From positions 165,342 through 229,341 of the forward strand of contig CACBHY010000002.1 in NCBI GenBank assembly GCA_902539165.1: a DNA stretch of 64,000 nucleotides, in the 5' to 3' direction. The stretch is from an uncultured Pelagibacteraceae bacterium. Lineage in GTDB: Bacteria > Pseudomonadota > Alphaproteobacteria > Pelagibacterales > Pelagibacteraceae. The notes below the pieces were generated by a model. That model was not told the DNA's origin. It saw only the letters and a list, made by a program, of their open reading frames with translations, and searched no databases. Shown one piece after another: positions 40,046 to 50,165 of the stretch; the first letter of the stretch is position 1; every line of letters starts with the position of its first letter. A program made the position numbers and the translations under genes.

Positions 40046-42237
40046 TAATTACTCATATATTCTTTTAACCACTTTGTATTAAACTCTTTTAATTCGTCAA
40101 TTGTAACTTTTGTCTTTTCATTTAAAAATAGCATATTTTCATTAATTGTTCCAAGTTCGTCATAATGAACAGCATTTTTATTCAATAAATCAACTACTTT
40201 CTTTAGATCACTGTTGTTTATTTCTATAATGTACCTACCTTGATCTTCTGAAAAAAAGTATTCTATTTCATTTATTAAATATTTTGGTTTTTTAAGGTTA
40301 ATACCTTTATTCCCCTTAATGCACATTTTGGATACAGCTGTAATTATTCCACCTAAGGAAATATCATGTGCACTTTTAATTAAATTATTTTCAATTAATT
40401 TTAATAATGTTTCTCCGTTATTTTTTTCGTTAAAAAGATTTATTTCTGGTGGAGGACCATTTTTTTCATTTATTATAACTCTTGCAAATAAACTTTGATC
40501 AATATGACCCTCTGTTTTTCCAATAACTAAAACACTGTTATCTACCTCTTTAAAATCCATAGTAATCATTTTTGTATAATCTTTTATAAGTCCAACACCG
40601 CCTATAGACGGCGTAGGTTTTATTCCTTGGTCTTTTGTTTGATTATAAAAAGAAACATTTCCAGATACGACAGGAAACTTCAAGTAAGAGCTTGCTTCTC
40701 CTATTCCTTGAACACACTCAACGAATTCTCCCATATTTTCCTCATTTTCAGGACTACCAAAGTTAAGACAATTTGTGATAGCAATTGGTTTTGCCCCGAC
40801 AGAAATTAAATTCCTAAAACTTTCACACACTATTTGCTTTCCACCGGTAAGAGGATGAGCCCAACAATAAACTGCTGATGAGTCTACCGATGCCGCGACC
40901 GCTTTGTTGGTACCATGAACTCTAACCACACCAGAGTCACCCCCTGGTTTTTGAATAGTGTCTCCCATTACAGTATGATCGTATTGCTGCCAAATCCATT
41001 CTTTACTACAAATATTTGGGTTAGCTAAAATTTTTTTTAGAACCTCAATTATTTTTAGATTATTTATATCTTCTTTTTTAATTTTAATTTTCTTGGGAAG
41101 CTTTGCTTTTTTCCATTTACGGTCGTACATTGGTGAATTTTCAACAAGAGTATTTACTGGTATGTTAGCAACTAATTCATTATCAAAATAAAGTTGAATT
41201 TTTTTGGATTTAGTAGTCTTTCCAATCACAGCAAAATCTAAATTCCATTTATCAAATATCTTTTTTGCCTGTTCTTCTTTTCCATTTTCTAAAACAATTA
41301 ACATTCTCTCTTGACTTTCTGAAAGCATGATCTCGTATGGAGTCATTTTAGACTCTCTACATGGGACTTTGTTTAAATTTATCTCTATTCCAAGATTTCC
41401 TTTTGAAGCCATTTCAATACTAGAAGAAGTAAGACCCGCTGCTCCCATATCTTGAATAGCAATAATTGAATCTCCAGCCATTAATTCCAGACAAGCTTCA
41501 AGTAAAAGTTTTTCTGTAAATGGATCTCCCACTTGTACAGTTGGTTTTTTTTCTTCAATTTTATCATCAAAACTAGCAGAAGCCATACTCGCACCATGAA
41601 TACCATCACGACCTGTTTTTGACCCGACATAAATTACAGGTTTATTTAAACCAGCTGCTTTTGAGTAAAAAATCTTATTTTTTTTGACTAAACCTAATGT
41701 CATTGCATTAACTAGAATATTACCATTATAGGAGCTATCAAAACTTGTTTGCCCTGCAATCGTTGGAACCCCCATGCAGTTTCCATATCCTCCAATTCCA
41801 TGGACAACTCCTCTTAATAAATTTTTAGTTTTTTTGTGCTGTGTTGAGCCAAAATGTATTGAATTTAAATTAGCTATAGGTCTTGCACCCATTGTAAACA
41901 CATCTCTCATTATTCCACCAACACCAGTAGCAGCACCTTGATAGGGTTCAATAAATGAGGGGTGGTTATGACTTTCAATTTTAAAAACAATTGCATCATT
42001 ATCTCCAATATCAATTACGCCAGCATTTTCTCCGGGTCCTTGAATGACTTGCTTACCTTTGGTTGGTAGTTTTTTTAAATGTATTCTTGATGATTTATAT
42101 GAGCAATGTTCATTCCACATTGCTGAAAAAATTCCCAATTCTGTAATATTAGGTGTTCTTTTTAAAAGATCACAGATTTTTTTATACTCATCTTTTTTTA
42201 ATCCATGATCAATAGCTACTTTTTCGTTTACAATCAT
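40045..42237 (-). CDS. purL: Phosphoribosylformylglycinamidine synthase subunit PurL
   Basis: MWNEHCSYKSSR, FKIESHNHPSFIEPYQGAATGVGGI. Confidence 0.95.
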   Translation of the reverse strand: MIVNEKVAIDHGLKKDEYKKICDLLKRTPNITELGIFSAMWNEHCSYKSSRIHLKKLPTKGKQVIQGPGENAGVIDIGDNDAIVFKIESHNHPSFIEPYQGAATGVGGIMRDVFTMGARPIANLNSIHFGSTQHKKTKNLLRGVVHGIGGYGNCMGVPTIAGQTSFDSSYNGNILVNAMTLGLVKKNKIFYSKAAGLNKPVIYVGSKTGRDGIHGASMASASFDDKIEEKKPTVQVGDPFTEKLLLEACLELMAGDSIIAIQDMGAAGLTSSSIEMASKGNLGIEINLNKVPCRESKMTPYEIMLSESQERMLIVLENGKEEQAKKIFDKWNLDFAVIGKTTKSKKIQLYFDNELVANIPVNTLVENSPMYDRKWKKAKLPKKIKIKKEDINNLKIIEVLKKILANPNICSKEWIWQQYDHTVMGDTIQKPGGDSGVVRVHGTNKAVAASVDSSAVYCWAHPLTGGKQIVCESFRNLISVGAKPIAITNCLNFGSPENEENMGEFVECVQGIGEASSYLKFPVVSGNVSFYNQTKDQGIKPTPSIGGVGLIKDYTKMITMDFKEVDNSVLVIGKTEGHIDQSLFARVIINEKNGPPPEINLFNEKNNGETLLKLIENNLIKSAHDISLGGIITAVSKMCIKGNKGINLKKPKYLINEIEYFFSEDQGRYIIEINNSDLKKVVDLLNKNAVHYDELGTINENMLFLNEKTKVTIDELKEFNTKWLKEYMSN

Positions 42238-42920
42238 TTTAAATTATTAATTAGATTTTTAAAAAAAAGAGATCCATCATTACCTGATAGAGACGGGTCG
42301 ATCATTCTTTCAGGATGAGGCATCATTCCTAAAACGTTTTTTTCTTTATTAAATATTCCTGCAATATTTTTTAAAGACCCATTAGGATTAAATTTTTCCT
42401 CAATTTTTCCATCTATATTACAGTAATTAATCGCAATTTGATTATGGTCTTCGATCTCTTTTAATTGATCATTTGTACAAAAGTAATTTCCCTCATTGTG
42501 AGCGATATGCAGTTCCAATACTTCATTGTTAATATTTTTAAAATAATCACTATTTTTGTTTCTAATTTTAACAAAGACATTTTTACAAATAAATTCTAAA
42601 TATTTGTTTCTTAATAAAACTCCTGGTACCAAACCAGTTTCAACTAAAATCTGAAATCCATTACAAATACCCATTACCATTCCACCAGAATTTGCAAAAT
42701 TTATTACCGATTGCATAATCTTAGATTTAGAGGCCATGCTGCCACATCGAAGATAATCACCATAAGAAAAACCACCTGGTAAAACTACTAAATCACTTTT
42801 TGGCAATTCAACATCTTGATGCCAAACCATTTTATTTTTAAAACCAAATTTTTTTAATGCAACATCCATGTCTCTGTCACAGTTTGAACCTGGAAATGTA
42901 ATGACTGCTGATTTCATCAA
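42234..42920 (-). CDS. purQ: Phosphoribosylformylglycinamidine synthase subunit PurQ
   Basis: FPGSNCDRD, GICNGFQIL, MMPHPER. Confidence 0.95.
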   Translation of the reverse strand: MMKSAVITFPGSNCDRDMDVALKKFGFKNKMVWHQDVELPKSDLVVLPGGFSYGDYLRCGSMASKSKIMQSVINFANSGGMVMGICNGFQILVETGLVPGVLLRNKYLEFICKNVFVKIRNKNSDYFKNINNEVLELHIAHNEGNYFCTNDQLKEIEDHNQIAINYCNIDGKIEEKFNPNGSLKNIAGIFNKEKNVLGMMPHPERMIDPSLSGNDGSLFFKNLINNLK

Positions 42921-43163
42921 TTATTGTGTATCAATAATTTTATAATTCTCTATCACGAGATTAGCTAAAAGCTTTTTGCACATTTCTTCTACTTTATCTT
43001 TAGCTTTTTTAGCATTTGTTTCATTAGTATTTATTTCAAAATATTTACCTTGTCTTACTTCGTTGACACCATCAAATCCCATCCCATCAAGCGCTTGATG
43101 AATAACTTTACCTTGTGGGTCTAAGACATCTTTTTTTAGTGTAATAATTACTGAAATTTTCAT
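42921..43163 (-). CDS. purS: Phosphoribosylformylglycinamidine synthase subunit PurS
   Basis: 80 aa, [32 protein letters not shown]. Confidence 0.92.
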   Translation of the reverse strand: MKISVIITLKKDVLDPQGKVIHQALDGMGFDGVNEVRQGKYFEINTNETNAKKAKDKVEEMCKKLLANLVIENYKIIDTQ

Positions 43164-43945
43164 TTTTTCTTTCTTTTAACAGATGATAATTTTGTTACAT
43201 TTACTGCACTAACATTTGACTGCTCATGGAGTATTCCAAGTCTTTTTGCAACTTCTGTATAAGCGGGTATAAGATCACCTAAATCTTTTCTAAATCTATC
43301 TTTATCTAATTTTTTATCAGTAACACTATCCCACAATCTGCATGTATCAGGACTTATTTCGTCAGCTAATATAATTTCATTTTTTCCACTAGATTTAAAC
43401 CTTCCAAATTCTAATTTAAAATCAATTAATTTGATACCTACGCCCCGAAACATACCAATCATAAAATCATTAATTCTCAAAATATTTTTTTTGATTTTTT
43501 CAATTTCTTTTTTAGATGCCCAGTCAAAAGCATAAATATGTTCTTCAGCAATTAATGGATCTCCTAATTTGTCATCTTTTAAACAATATTCCAGCAATGG
43601 TTCTTTTAAAACGGTTCCATCTTCTATTCCTAACCTTTTTGTAATTGAACCACTCGCTACGTTTCTTACAATAAATTCAATGGGAATTATCTCAACTAAT
43701 TTGATAATTTGTTCACGCATATTTAATCTTTTGACTAAATGATTTTTAATTCCAATTTGCGATAAGTTTGTAAGTATATGTTCAGAGATTCTGTTATTTA
43801 AAACTCCCTTACCTTCAATAGTAGATTTCTTCAGATTATTAAAAGCTGTTGCATCATCTTTAAAATACTGAATAACTAAATCTTTCTCACTGGTAGCGTA
43901 AATAATTTTAGCTTTTCCCTCGTATAGTTTTTTACCTTTTTTCAC
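43160..43945 (-). CDS. purC: SAICAR synthase
   Basis: [44 protein letters not shown]. Confidence 0.95.
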   Translation of the reverse strand: MKKGKKLYEGKAKIIYATSEKDLVIQYFKDDATAFNNLKKSTIEGKGVLNNRISEHILTNLSQIGIKNHLVKRLNMREQIIKLVEIIPIEFIVRNVASGSITKRLGIEDGTVLKEPLLEYCLKDDKLGDPLIAEEHIYAFDWASKKEIEKIKKNILRINDFMIGMFRGVGIKLIDFKLEFGRFKSSGKNEIILADEISPDTCRLWDSVTDKKLDKDRFRKDLGDLIPAYTEVAKRLGILHEQSNVSAVNVTKLSSVKRKKK

Positions 43946-45237
43946 TATTTAAATACCCTTCTAAAGATAAAATTAATATTTTTGAAATGTTTAGAATAAC
44001 TAAATATTGATTTAAGTTTTTGTTTTGAAATTTTACTCATTATAAATTTATCTTTAGATATAACCTCAAATAAATCTAAATTTTGTGAAAAACATTCTTT
44101 TGCATATGATTGAATCATTTTGTAAGATTTTTCTCTACTTAGACCAGATTTAGTTAATTCTAACATAACCTCTTGTGAAAAGATTAAACCCTTAGTTACG
44201 TTTAAATTTTCTAGCATTTTTTTTGGATAAACAATCATATTATCTAAAATATTAGAAAGCCGTACCAATGCAAAATCTGTTGTGATATTTGCATCAGGTC
44301 CAATATTTCTTTCAACACTAGAGTGCGAAATATCTCTTTCATGCCATAGAGCAATATTTTCTAAAGCTGGAATTACTGCACTCCTTATCATTCTTGATAA
44401 ACCAGTCAAATTTTCACTTAAAATAGGATTTTTTTTATGAGGCATTGCAGACGAACCTTTTTGATTTTTAGAAAAATATTCTTGTAATTCATAAACTTCT
44501 GTTCTTTGGAGATGTCTTATCTCGATTGCGACCCTTTCAATTGATCCTGCAATTATTCCTAAAACAGAAAAATAAAATGCATGCCTATCTCTTGGTATTA
44601 CTTGAGATGAAATTGGCTCAGCTTTTAAGCCTAATTTTTTTGCAACATACTTTTCAACTTTAGGATCAACATTAGCAAATGTACCAACAGCACCTGAGAT
44701 TGCACAGGTCGATACTTCGTCAATCGCATCATTTAATCTATTTCTATTTCTTTTAAATTCTTCGTAAAAAGAGGCTAACTTTAACCCAAAAGTTACCGGC
44801 TCTGCATGTATTCCATGGCTACGCCCCATACATGGGGTAAATTTATATTTTTTTGCCTGTCTTTTAAGAACTTTTAAAATTTGGTCAATGTCATTTAGAA
44901 TAATTTTTCCTGATTGTACTAATTGTATGTTGAAACTTGTATCCAAAACATCTGAAGAGGTCATACCAAGATGTAAATATCTCGCTTTAATTCCAGCCTT
45001 TTCAGTTATAGAGGTTAAAAACGCAATTACGTCGTGTTTTACCTCAGACTCTATTTTATGAATTCTTGTAACATTTATTTTTGCCTTCTTCCTTACAACA
45101 GAAGCTACACCTTTTGGAATTTGACCAAGTTTTTCCATTGCTTCTGCTGCAGCAATCTCAACATCTAACCAAACTTTATATTTATTTTCCTCTGACCAAA
45201 TGTCAGTCAATTGTTTTCGCGAATATCTTTTAATCAT
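43945..45237 (-). CDS. purB: Adenylosuccinate lyase
   Basis: [40 protein letters not shown]. Confidence 0.95.
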   Translation of the reverse strand: MIKRYSRKQLTDIWSEENKYKVWLDVEIAAAEAMEKLGQIPKGVASVVRKKAKINVTRIHKIESEVKHDVIAFLTSITEKAGIKARYLHLGMTSSDVLDTSFNIQLVQSGKIILNDIDQILKVLKRQAKKYKFTPCMGRSHGIHAEPVTFGLKLASFYEEFKRNRNRLNDAIDEVSTCAISGAVGTFANVDPKVEKYVAKKLGLKAEPISSQVIPRDRHAFYFSVLGIIAGSIERVAIEIRHLQRTEVYELQEYFSKNQKGSSAMPHKKNPILSENLTGLSRMIRSAVIPALENIALWHERDISHSSVERNIGPDANITTDFALVRLSNILDNMIVYPKKMLENLNVTKGLIFSQEVMLELTKSGLSREKSYKMIQSYAKECFSQNLDLFEVISKDKFIMSKISKQKLKSIFSYSKHFKNINFIFRRVFK

Positions 45238-45240
45238 TAA

Positions 45241-46011
45241 TTATAAGTAAGGGGGCTTTGAATAACCTTTAGCAGATTCTGTAAAAATTTCATAACCATT
45301 TTCGGTAATACCTAATGTATGTTCAAATTGTGCGGACAGCGATTTATCTTTAGTTACTGCAGTCCATCCATCATTTAACATCTTAACATGATATTTCCCC
45401 GCATTAATCATTGGCTCAATAGTAAATGTCATGCCAGGTCTAATTTCCATACCAGAATTTTTACTTCCAAAATGTAAAATATTTGGAGGTTCATGGAAAG
45501 TTGTGCTAATTCCATGACCACAAAAGTCTCTTACAACTGAGAAACCTTTTTCCTCAACATAAGATTGAATTTCATATCCTATATCTCCTAATTTTATTCC
45601 TGGTTTTAGGATTTTTATAGCTCTCATCATAGACTCGTAAGTTGTATCAATTAGATTATTAAGTTTAACCGAAGTATTTCCAATGCAAAACATTCTACTT
45701 GTATCACCATAATGCTCATCGATAATTGCTGTCACATCTACATTTATGGCATCCCCATCTCTAAGAACTCTATCTGATGGAATACCGTGACAGACTACGT
45801 GATTTAACGATGTACAAAGAGATTTAGTAAAACCTCTATAATAAAGAGGTGCTGAATATCCACCATTATCTTTTATAAATTCATATCCCAATTTATCAAT
45901 ATAATCTGTAGATACACCTTCTTTAATATTTTCTGTTAACATGTCCAGAGTTTTTGCTGCCAGGTTCCCAGCAATTTTCATTTTTTCAAATTTCTCTTTA
46001 TAATTATTCAT
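45241..46011 (-). CDS. map: Type I methionine aminopeptidase
   Basis: NHVVCHGIPSDRVLRDGDAINVDVTA, DFCGHGISTTFHEPP. Confidence 0.93.
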   Translation of the reverse strand: MNNYKEKFEKMKIAGNLAAKTLDMLTENIKEGVSTDYIDKLGYEFIKDNGGYSAPLYYRGFTKSLCTSLNHVVCHGIPSDRVLRDGDAINVDVTAIIDEHYGDTSRMFCIGNTSVKLNNLIDTTYESMMRAIKILKPGIKLGDIGYEIQSYVEEKGFSVVRDFCGHGISTTFHEPPNILHFGSKNSGMEIRPGMTFTIEPMINAGKYHVKMLNDGWTAVTKDKSLSAQFEHTLGITENGYEIFTESAKGYSKPPYL

Positions 46012-46702
46012 CTAAAATTTTAAGTTTTTTGTTTATAAAAATTTTTTTTGAACTTATATCACATCTATAAGCTAAAAAATTAACTCCTGCTTTTTTAGCT
46101 ATCAAGTAATTTTTATAGTACTGCTCATCTATATCTTTGGCTATCTTAAAATATTTCATATTTTGAATTTGAACTAAAAATAATAAATATGTTTTATATC
46201 CTTTTTTTGTGGCATCAATAAGGGTCAATAAATGCTTTGATCCCCTGGAAGTTACGGCATCTGGAAACTCAGCAGTATATTTATCTCTAAATAATGTTAC
46301 ATTTTTCACCTCTACAAAAGATTTTTGTAAATTTCTTTCCAATAAAAAATCAAATCTTGTTTCTTTGTTAAAAAATACTTCTGGCTTTATTGAATTATTA
46401 TTTTTCAGTTCCTCTATAAGATTATTTTCAAGGCCATGATGAACAATTTTGTTTGCCATATGAGTGTTGACACCAACTAAGTTTTTTCTAGTTTTTATAA
46501 TTTCAAGTCCGTACTTGAGCTTTCTTTTGGGATCGTCATTCGGAAGCACATAAACTTCGTTATTTTCATCTAACAAGCCAAGCATTGAACCAGTATTTGG
46601 ACAATGTGCCGTGACAACTTTATCTTTTACTTTGATGTCGGTAAAAAATCTCTTATATCGTTTGATTAATTTGCCTTTTATTAAAGACTTGGTAAATTCC
46701 AT
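46004..46702 (-). CDS. sfsA: SfsA family DNA/RNA nuclease-like protein
   Basis: VTAHCPNTGSMLGL, FVEVKNVTLFRD, FPDAVTSRGSKHLLTL; start trimmed to the internal Met at 46702. Confidence 0.88.
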   Translation of the reverse strand: MEFTKSLIKGKLIKRYKRFFTDIKVKDKVVTAHCPNTGSMLGLLDENNEVYVLPNDDPKRKLKYGLEIIKTRKNLVGVNTHMANKIVHHGLENNLIEELKNNNSIKPEVFFNKETRFDFLLERNLQKSFVEVKNVTLFRDKYTAEFPDAVTSRGSKHLLTLIDATKKGYKTYLLFLVQIQNMKYFKIAKDIDEQYYKNYLIAKKAGVNFLAYRCDISSKKIFINKKLKILDE

Positions 46703-46722
46703 CGCTAAATTATACATATAAA

Positions 46723-47472
46723 ATGAATAAAAAAACAAAAGTTAATGCCGCGATTTTAATTATAGGCAATGAAATTCTATCAGGTCGAACACAAGATACT
46801 AATACATCGACTTTAGCTATTTGGTTAAATTCAATTGGGGTTAAAGTTGAGGAAGTAAGAGTTATACCTGATATAGAACAAACAATAATTGACACTCTAA
46901 ATTTTTTTAGATCAACTTATAACTATGTTTTTACAACTGGTGGTATAGGTCCAACTCATGATGATATCACTGCCCAATCGGTCTCTAAAACTTTTGGTAT
47001 TAAATATGAAATTCATAAAGAAGCATTTAAAATGTTAGAGTCATACTATAAGCCAGGTGAGTTTAATGAAGGAAGACAAAAAATGTCTTGGATGCCAGAA
47101 AATGCAAATTTAATATACAATCCAACTAGCGGAGCACCCGGATTTAGTGTTGAAAATGTTTTTTGTTTACCTGGAGTTCCATCAATACTTAAATCAATGC
47201 TAGGTGGCTTAACTAATTCAATTGTTGGTGGAAAACCAATTAAAAGTCACACGATTAGCTTAAGAACTGTTGAAAGCGAAATTGCAAACTCTTTAACTAA
47301 AGTTCAAAATGATAATAAAGATGTAGAAATAGGTAGCTATCCTTTTTTTCATGCAGGCAAATTAGGAGTTTCGATTGTGATTAGATCTGAAGATCAAACT
47401 AAAATTGATGTTTGTAATTCTCAAATTTTAAATTTTATTAATGCAAAAAATATTGAAGTAGTCGATAGGTAA
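46723..47472 (+). CDS. Competence/damage-inducible CinA N-terminal-like molybdopterin-binding domain protein
   Basis: AAILIIGNEILSGRTQDTNTSTLA, FTTGGIGPTHDDITA. Confidence 0.88.
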   Translation: MNKKTKVNAAILIIGNEILSGRTQDTNTSTLAIWLNSIGVKVEEVRVIPDIEQTIIDTLNFFRSTYNYVFTTGGIGPTHDDITAQSVSKTFGIKYEIHKEAFKMLESYYKPGEFNEGRQKMSWMPENANLIYNPTSGAPGFSVENVFCLPGVPSILKSMLGGLTNSIVGGKPIKSHTISLRTVESEIANSLTKVQNDNKDVEIGSYPFFHAGKLGVSIVIRSEDQTKIDVCNSQILNFINAKNIEVVDR

Positions 47473-47873
47473 TGCTTTATTTTGCTTACGGTAGTAATTT
47501 AAATCACTTTCAGATGAAAAGAAGATGTAAGGATAGCACTTATATAAAAAAAATTAACTTAAAAGATTTTAGATTAACTTTTAGAAGCAAATACAGAGCT
47601 GCAGATATCGAGCCAAAAAAAAATTCGACTGTACCTGGTGGTTTGTTTGAGATATCAAAAAGTGATGAAAAGAAGTTAGATATTTATGAGGATTACCCAA
47701 TTTTATATAAAAAAATTTATTTTTTATATTATGGAAAAAAAGTAATGACTTATACAATGGTAAAAAAAACTCAATTTAGGTATCCAACAGAAAGATACCT
47801 GAATGTAATTAAAAGAGGCTATAAAGATTGCAAACTCAACAATAAATACCTCAAGCTTGCCTTAAGACTTTAA
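47472..47873 (+). CDS. Gamma-glutamylcyclotransferase-like protein
   Basis: LYFAYGSNLNHFQMKRRC, VPGGLFEI, DIYEDYPILY. Confidence 0.82.
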   Translation: MLYFAYGSNLNHFQMKRRCKDSTYIKKINLKDFRLTFRSKYRAADIEPKKNSTVPGGLFEISKSDEKKLDIYEDYPILYKKIYFLYYGKKVMTYTMVKKTQFRYPTERYLNVIKRGYKDCKLNNKYLKLALRL

Positions 47874-47884
47874 GTCATTACATT

Positions 47885-49357
47885 TTATATAAGTAAATAA
47901 TAAAAATTAGTTTTATATAAATTCTTAAATATTCCTTTTTTTTTGTATAAATCTGCTTGATTTTTATCCTTAGTAATAAAAGCTTTAACTTCACAATAAT
48001 TATTATCATTTTTTAACAACACATCCTTAGGATAATAATCTTTTAAATAAGGATGATTTAAAAACCACCCTCCCCAATTGCAAATTTTATGCATTTCCCC
48101 CTCCAAACTATTGGTATAAAAATTATAATCATCTGAGAATATATTTTGATAATAAATATTCTCTTTTTTTAAAATAGGCAGAATATTGTTTTTAATATCT
48201 TTATTAACTTTATATCTATTAATTACATCCCTAGAATAATTATCAGTGACATAAATCAAATGCCCAAATAAAAGAATAAGAGTTAAGTAATAGTAAAATC
48301 TATTTTTAACAAAATATTTATAAGTTAACAAAACAGAGATAAAACAGAAAAATATTCCAGGGTAATAACCTCTATGATAACCAGCTAGAACAATTAATAT
48401 AAATACAGTAAATAAAATAAAAGAATAAATGATAATTTTATTTTTAGTTAAGTAAAATGTAATCACAAAACATATGATAAATGGATAAATAATTCTTAAC
48501 ACACCCCTCAGGTGACTCGAAACTGCATTTAAAACTTCATTAAAACTAACCTGTGATATATTGAAATTTTTTACCTCTTCAGCTTCTAGCACATACTTTA
48601 AATTTCTCCAGTCTCCCCATGTATCACCACGAAAAAAATAATGTAGTTTAAATGAGGTTTGCCAATTTACAACTGCATCAATTGTGTACAAATGGATTTG
48701 TGAAATTAAAGTTGGAAATATCAATAATATTAAAAATAGAAAATATTTTTTAAAAAAAAAAATTATTTTTTTTTTATTATAATGTTCAAAAATTAAAAAA
48801 TTTATAAAAAATAAAATAACAAAAAAAGGCCCATGGTGCCTAAATAACATAGATATACCAATTAGTGTAAGTCCGGAAAGGTATAAAAAGTAATTGTTTT
48901 TAAAGTAGTACCCGTAAATAAAAATTAACAAGCCATTGTACAATAAAAGCAAAAATATACTATCAGAATGGTTGAATCCTATTGTAACCAGTAAAATTAA
49001 ATGAAATAAAATTGATGTGATGTAAATAACATTTTTGCCTTCACTAAGATTTTTGCAAAATAAATTTAAAATTGAACTTAATGAAAAACTACTTAAAATG
49101 CTTAATGAAACAATGATTATAGAAAGTGTATTTAAGTTGTTTGAAAAAATTAATGAGTAATATGTATATCCTGGCCCATATATACCGTTAATAAATTTCA
49201 AATTTCCATCTAGAGGAGTAATTTTAAATATATGAAGTATATCATTCGTCTGTGGATATCCGTCAACTAAAAGAATACTTAAAATAAAAATCAAATGAAA
49301 TATTATTAAGATGATATTAAGCTTATTTTGTAATTTGATGTTTGGTTCATCTAACAT
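47885..49357 (-). CDS. Polytopic membrane protein, possibly GT-C-type glycosyltransferase
   Basis: 490 aa, about 10 or more TM segments; architecture only. Confidence 0.45.
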   Translation of the reverse strand: MLDEPNIKLQNKLNIILIIFHLIFILSILLVDGYPQTNDILHIFKITPLDGNLKFINGIYGPGYTYYSLIFSNNLNTLSIIIVSLSILSSFSLSSILNLFCKNLSEGKNVIYITSILFHLILLVTIGFNHSDSIFLLLLYNGLLIFIYGYYFKNNYFLYLSGLTLIGISMLFRHHGPFFVILFFINFLIFEHYNKKKIIFFFKKYFLFLILLIFPTLISQIHLYTIDAVVNWQTSFKLHYFFRGDTWGDWRNLKYVLEAEEVKNFNISQVSFNEVLNAVSSHLRGVLRIIYPFIICFVITFYLTKNKIIIYSFILFTVFILIVLAGYHRGYYPGIFFCFISVLLTYKYFVKNRFYYYLTLILLFGHLIYVTDNYSRDVINRYKVNKDIKNNILPILKKENIYYQNIFSDDYNFYTNSLEGEMHKICNWGGWFLNHPYLKDYYPKDVLLKNDNNYCEVKAFITKDKNQADLYKKKGIFKNLYKTNFYYLLI

Positions 49358-49447
49358 AAAAAATAACTATATTAAATTTGTTAAAAAATCAAAATATCAT
49401 AATACTTTTTTAAAACTAAATGATATGAATAAAAAATTTTGTATTAT

Positions 49448-50161
49448 ATGAGTAATTTTTTAAATTATAATGGTTGGGAATTAGATTTCTTTGATAAAGC
49501 AAATAATTTTAGAGATTATCAAATTGATATTATTAAAAACAATCTATCTGGTAGCGTTGTTGAAATAGGCCCTGGTAATGGTTCATTGTGTGAAAAATAT
49601 AATATTTTCTGCGAAAGAGTTGTATTATTTGAACCATCAAAAAATTTATTTAGTAATTTAGAAAGAAAATTCAAATCTAATAAAAAAATTGAGTTAAATA
49701 ATAATGAATTTATTTTTTCAGGAAAGAAATTTGATTGTTTTTTATTAATGGATGTTATTGAGCATATTAAAGACCCAAAAATCTTATTAAAAAATTTATA
49801 TAATTCTTTAAATGATAATGGAAAAATAATAATAAATGTTCCTGCTTTTCAACACCTGTACTCAAAATTCGATAAAGATGTAGGTCATTTCAAGAGATAT
49901 AGTAAAAAATCATTTCTTGGTGAATTATCGTTAATTCAACCAAATAATATTAAAATGAAATATTACGACTCATTAGGTTATTTTTTATCAGCAATATCCC
50001 AACTTTTTTTTTTACTATCTAGTAAGTATAATAAAAACTACAAAAACGGCTTCCAAAAAAAAATTAAACTGTGGAATTTTTTAATACCAATTTCGAAGAT
50101 ATTTGACAAATGTCTTTTTAATTCAGTTGGAAAATCTCTTTTCATTGTTATTTATAAATAA
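49448..50161 (+). CDS. Class I SAM-dependent methyltransferase
   Basis: VVEIGPGNGSLCEKY, FLLMDVIEHIKDPKILLKNLYNSL; ATG at 49448 preferred. Confidence 0.82.
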   Translation: MSNFLNYNGWELDFFDKANNFRDYQIDIIKNNLSGSVVEIGPGNGSLCEKYNIFCERVVLFEPSKNLFSNLERKFKSNKKIELNNNEFIFSGKKFDCFLLMDVIEHIKDPKILLKNLYNSLNDNGKIIINVPAFQHLYSKFDKDVGHFKRYSKKSFLGELSLIQPNNIKMKYYDSLGYFLSAISQLFFLLSSKYNKNYKNGFQKKIKLWNFLIPISKIFDKCLFNSVGKSLFIVIYK

Positions 50162-50165
50162 TTAT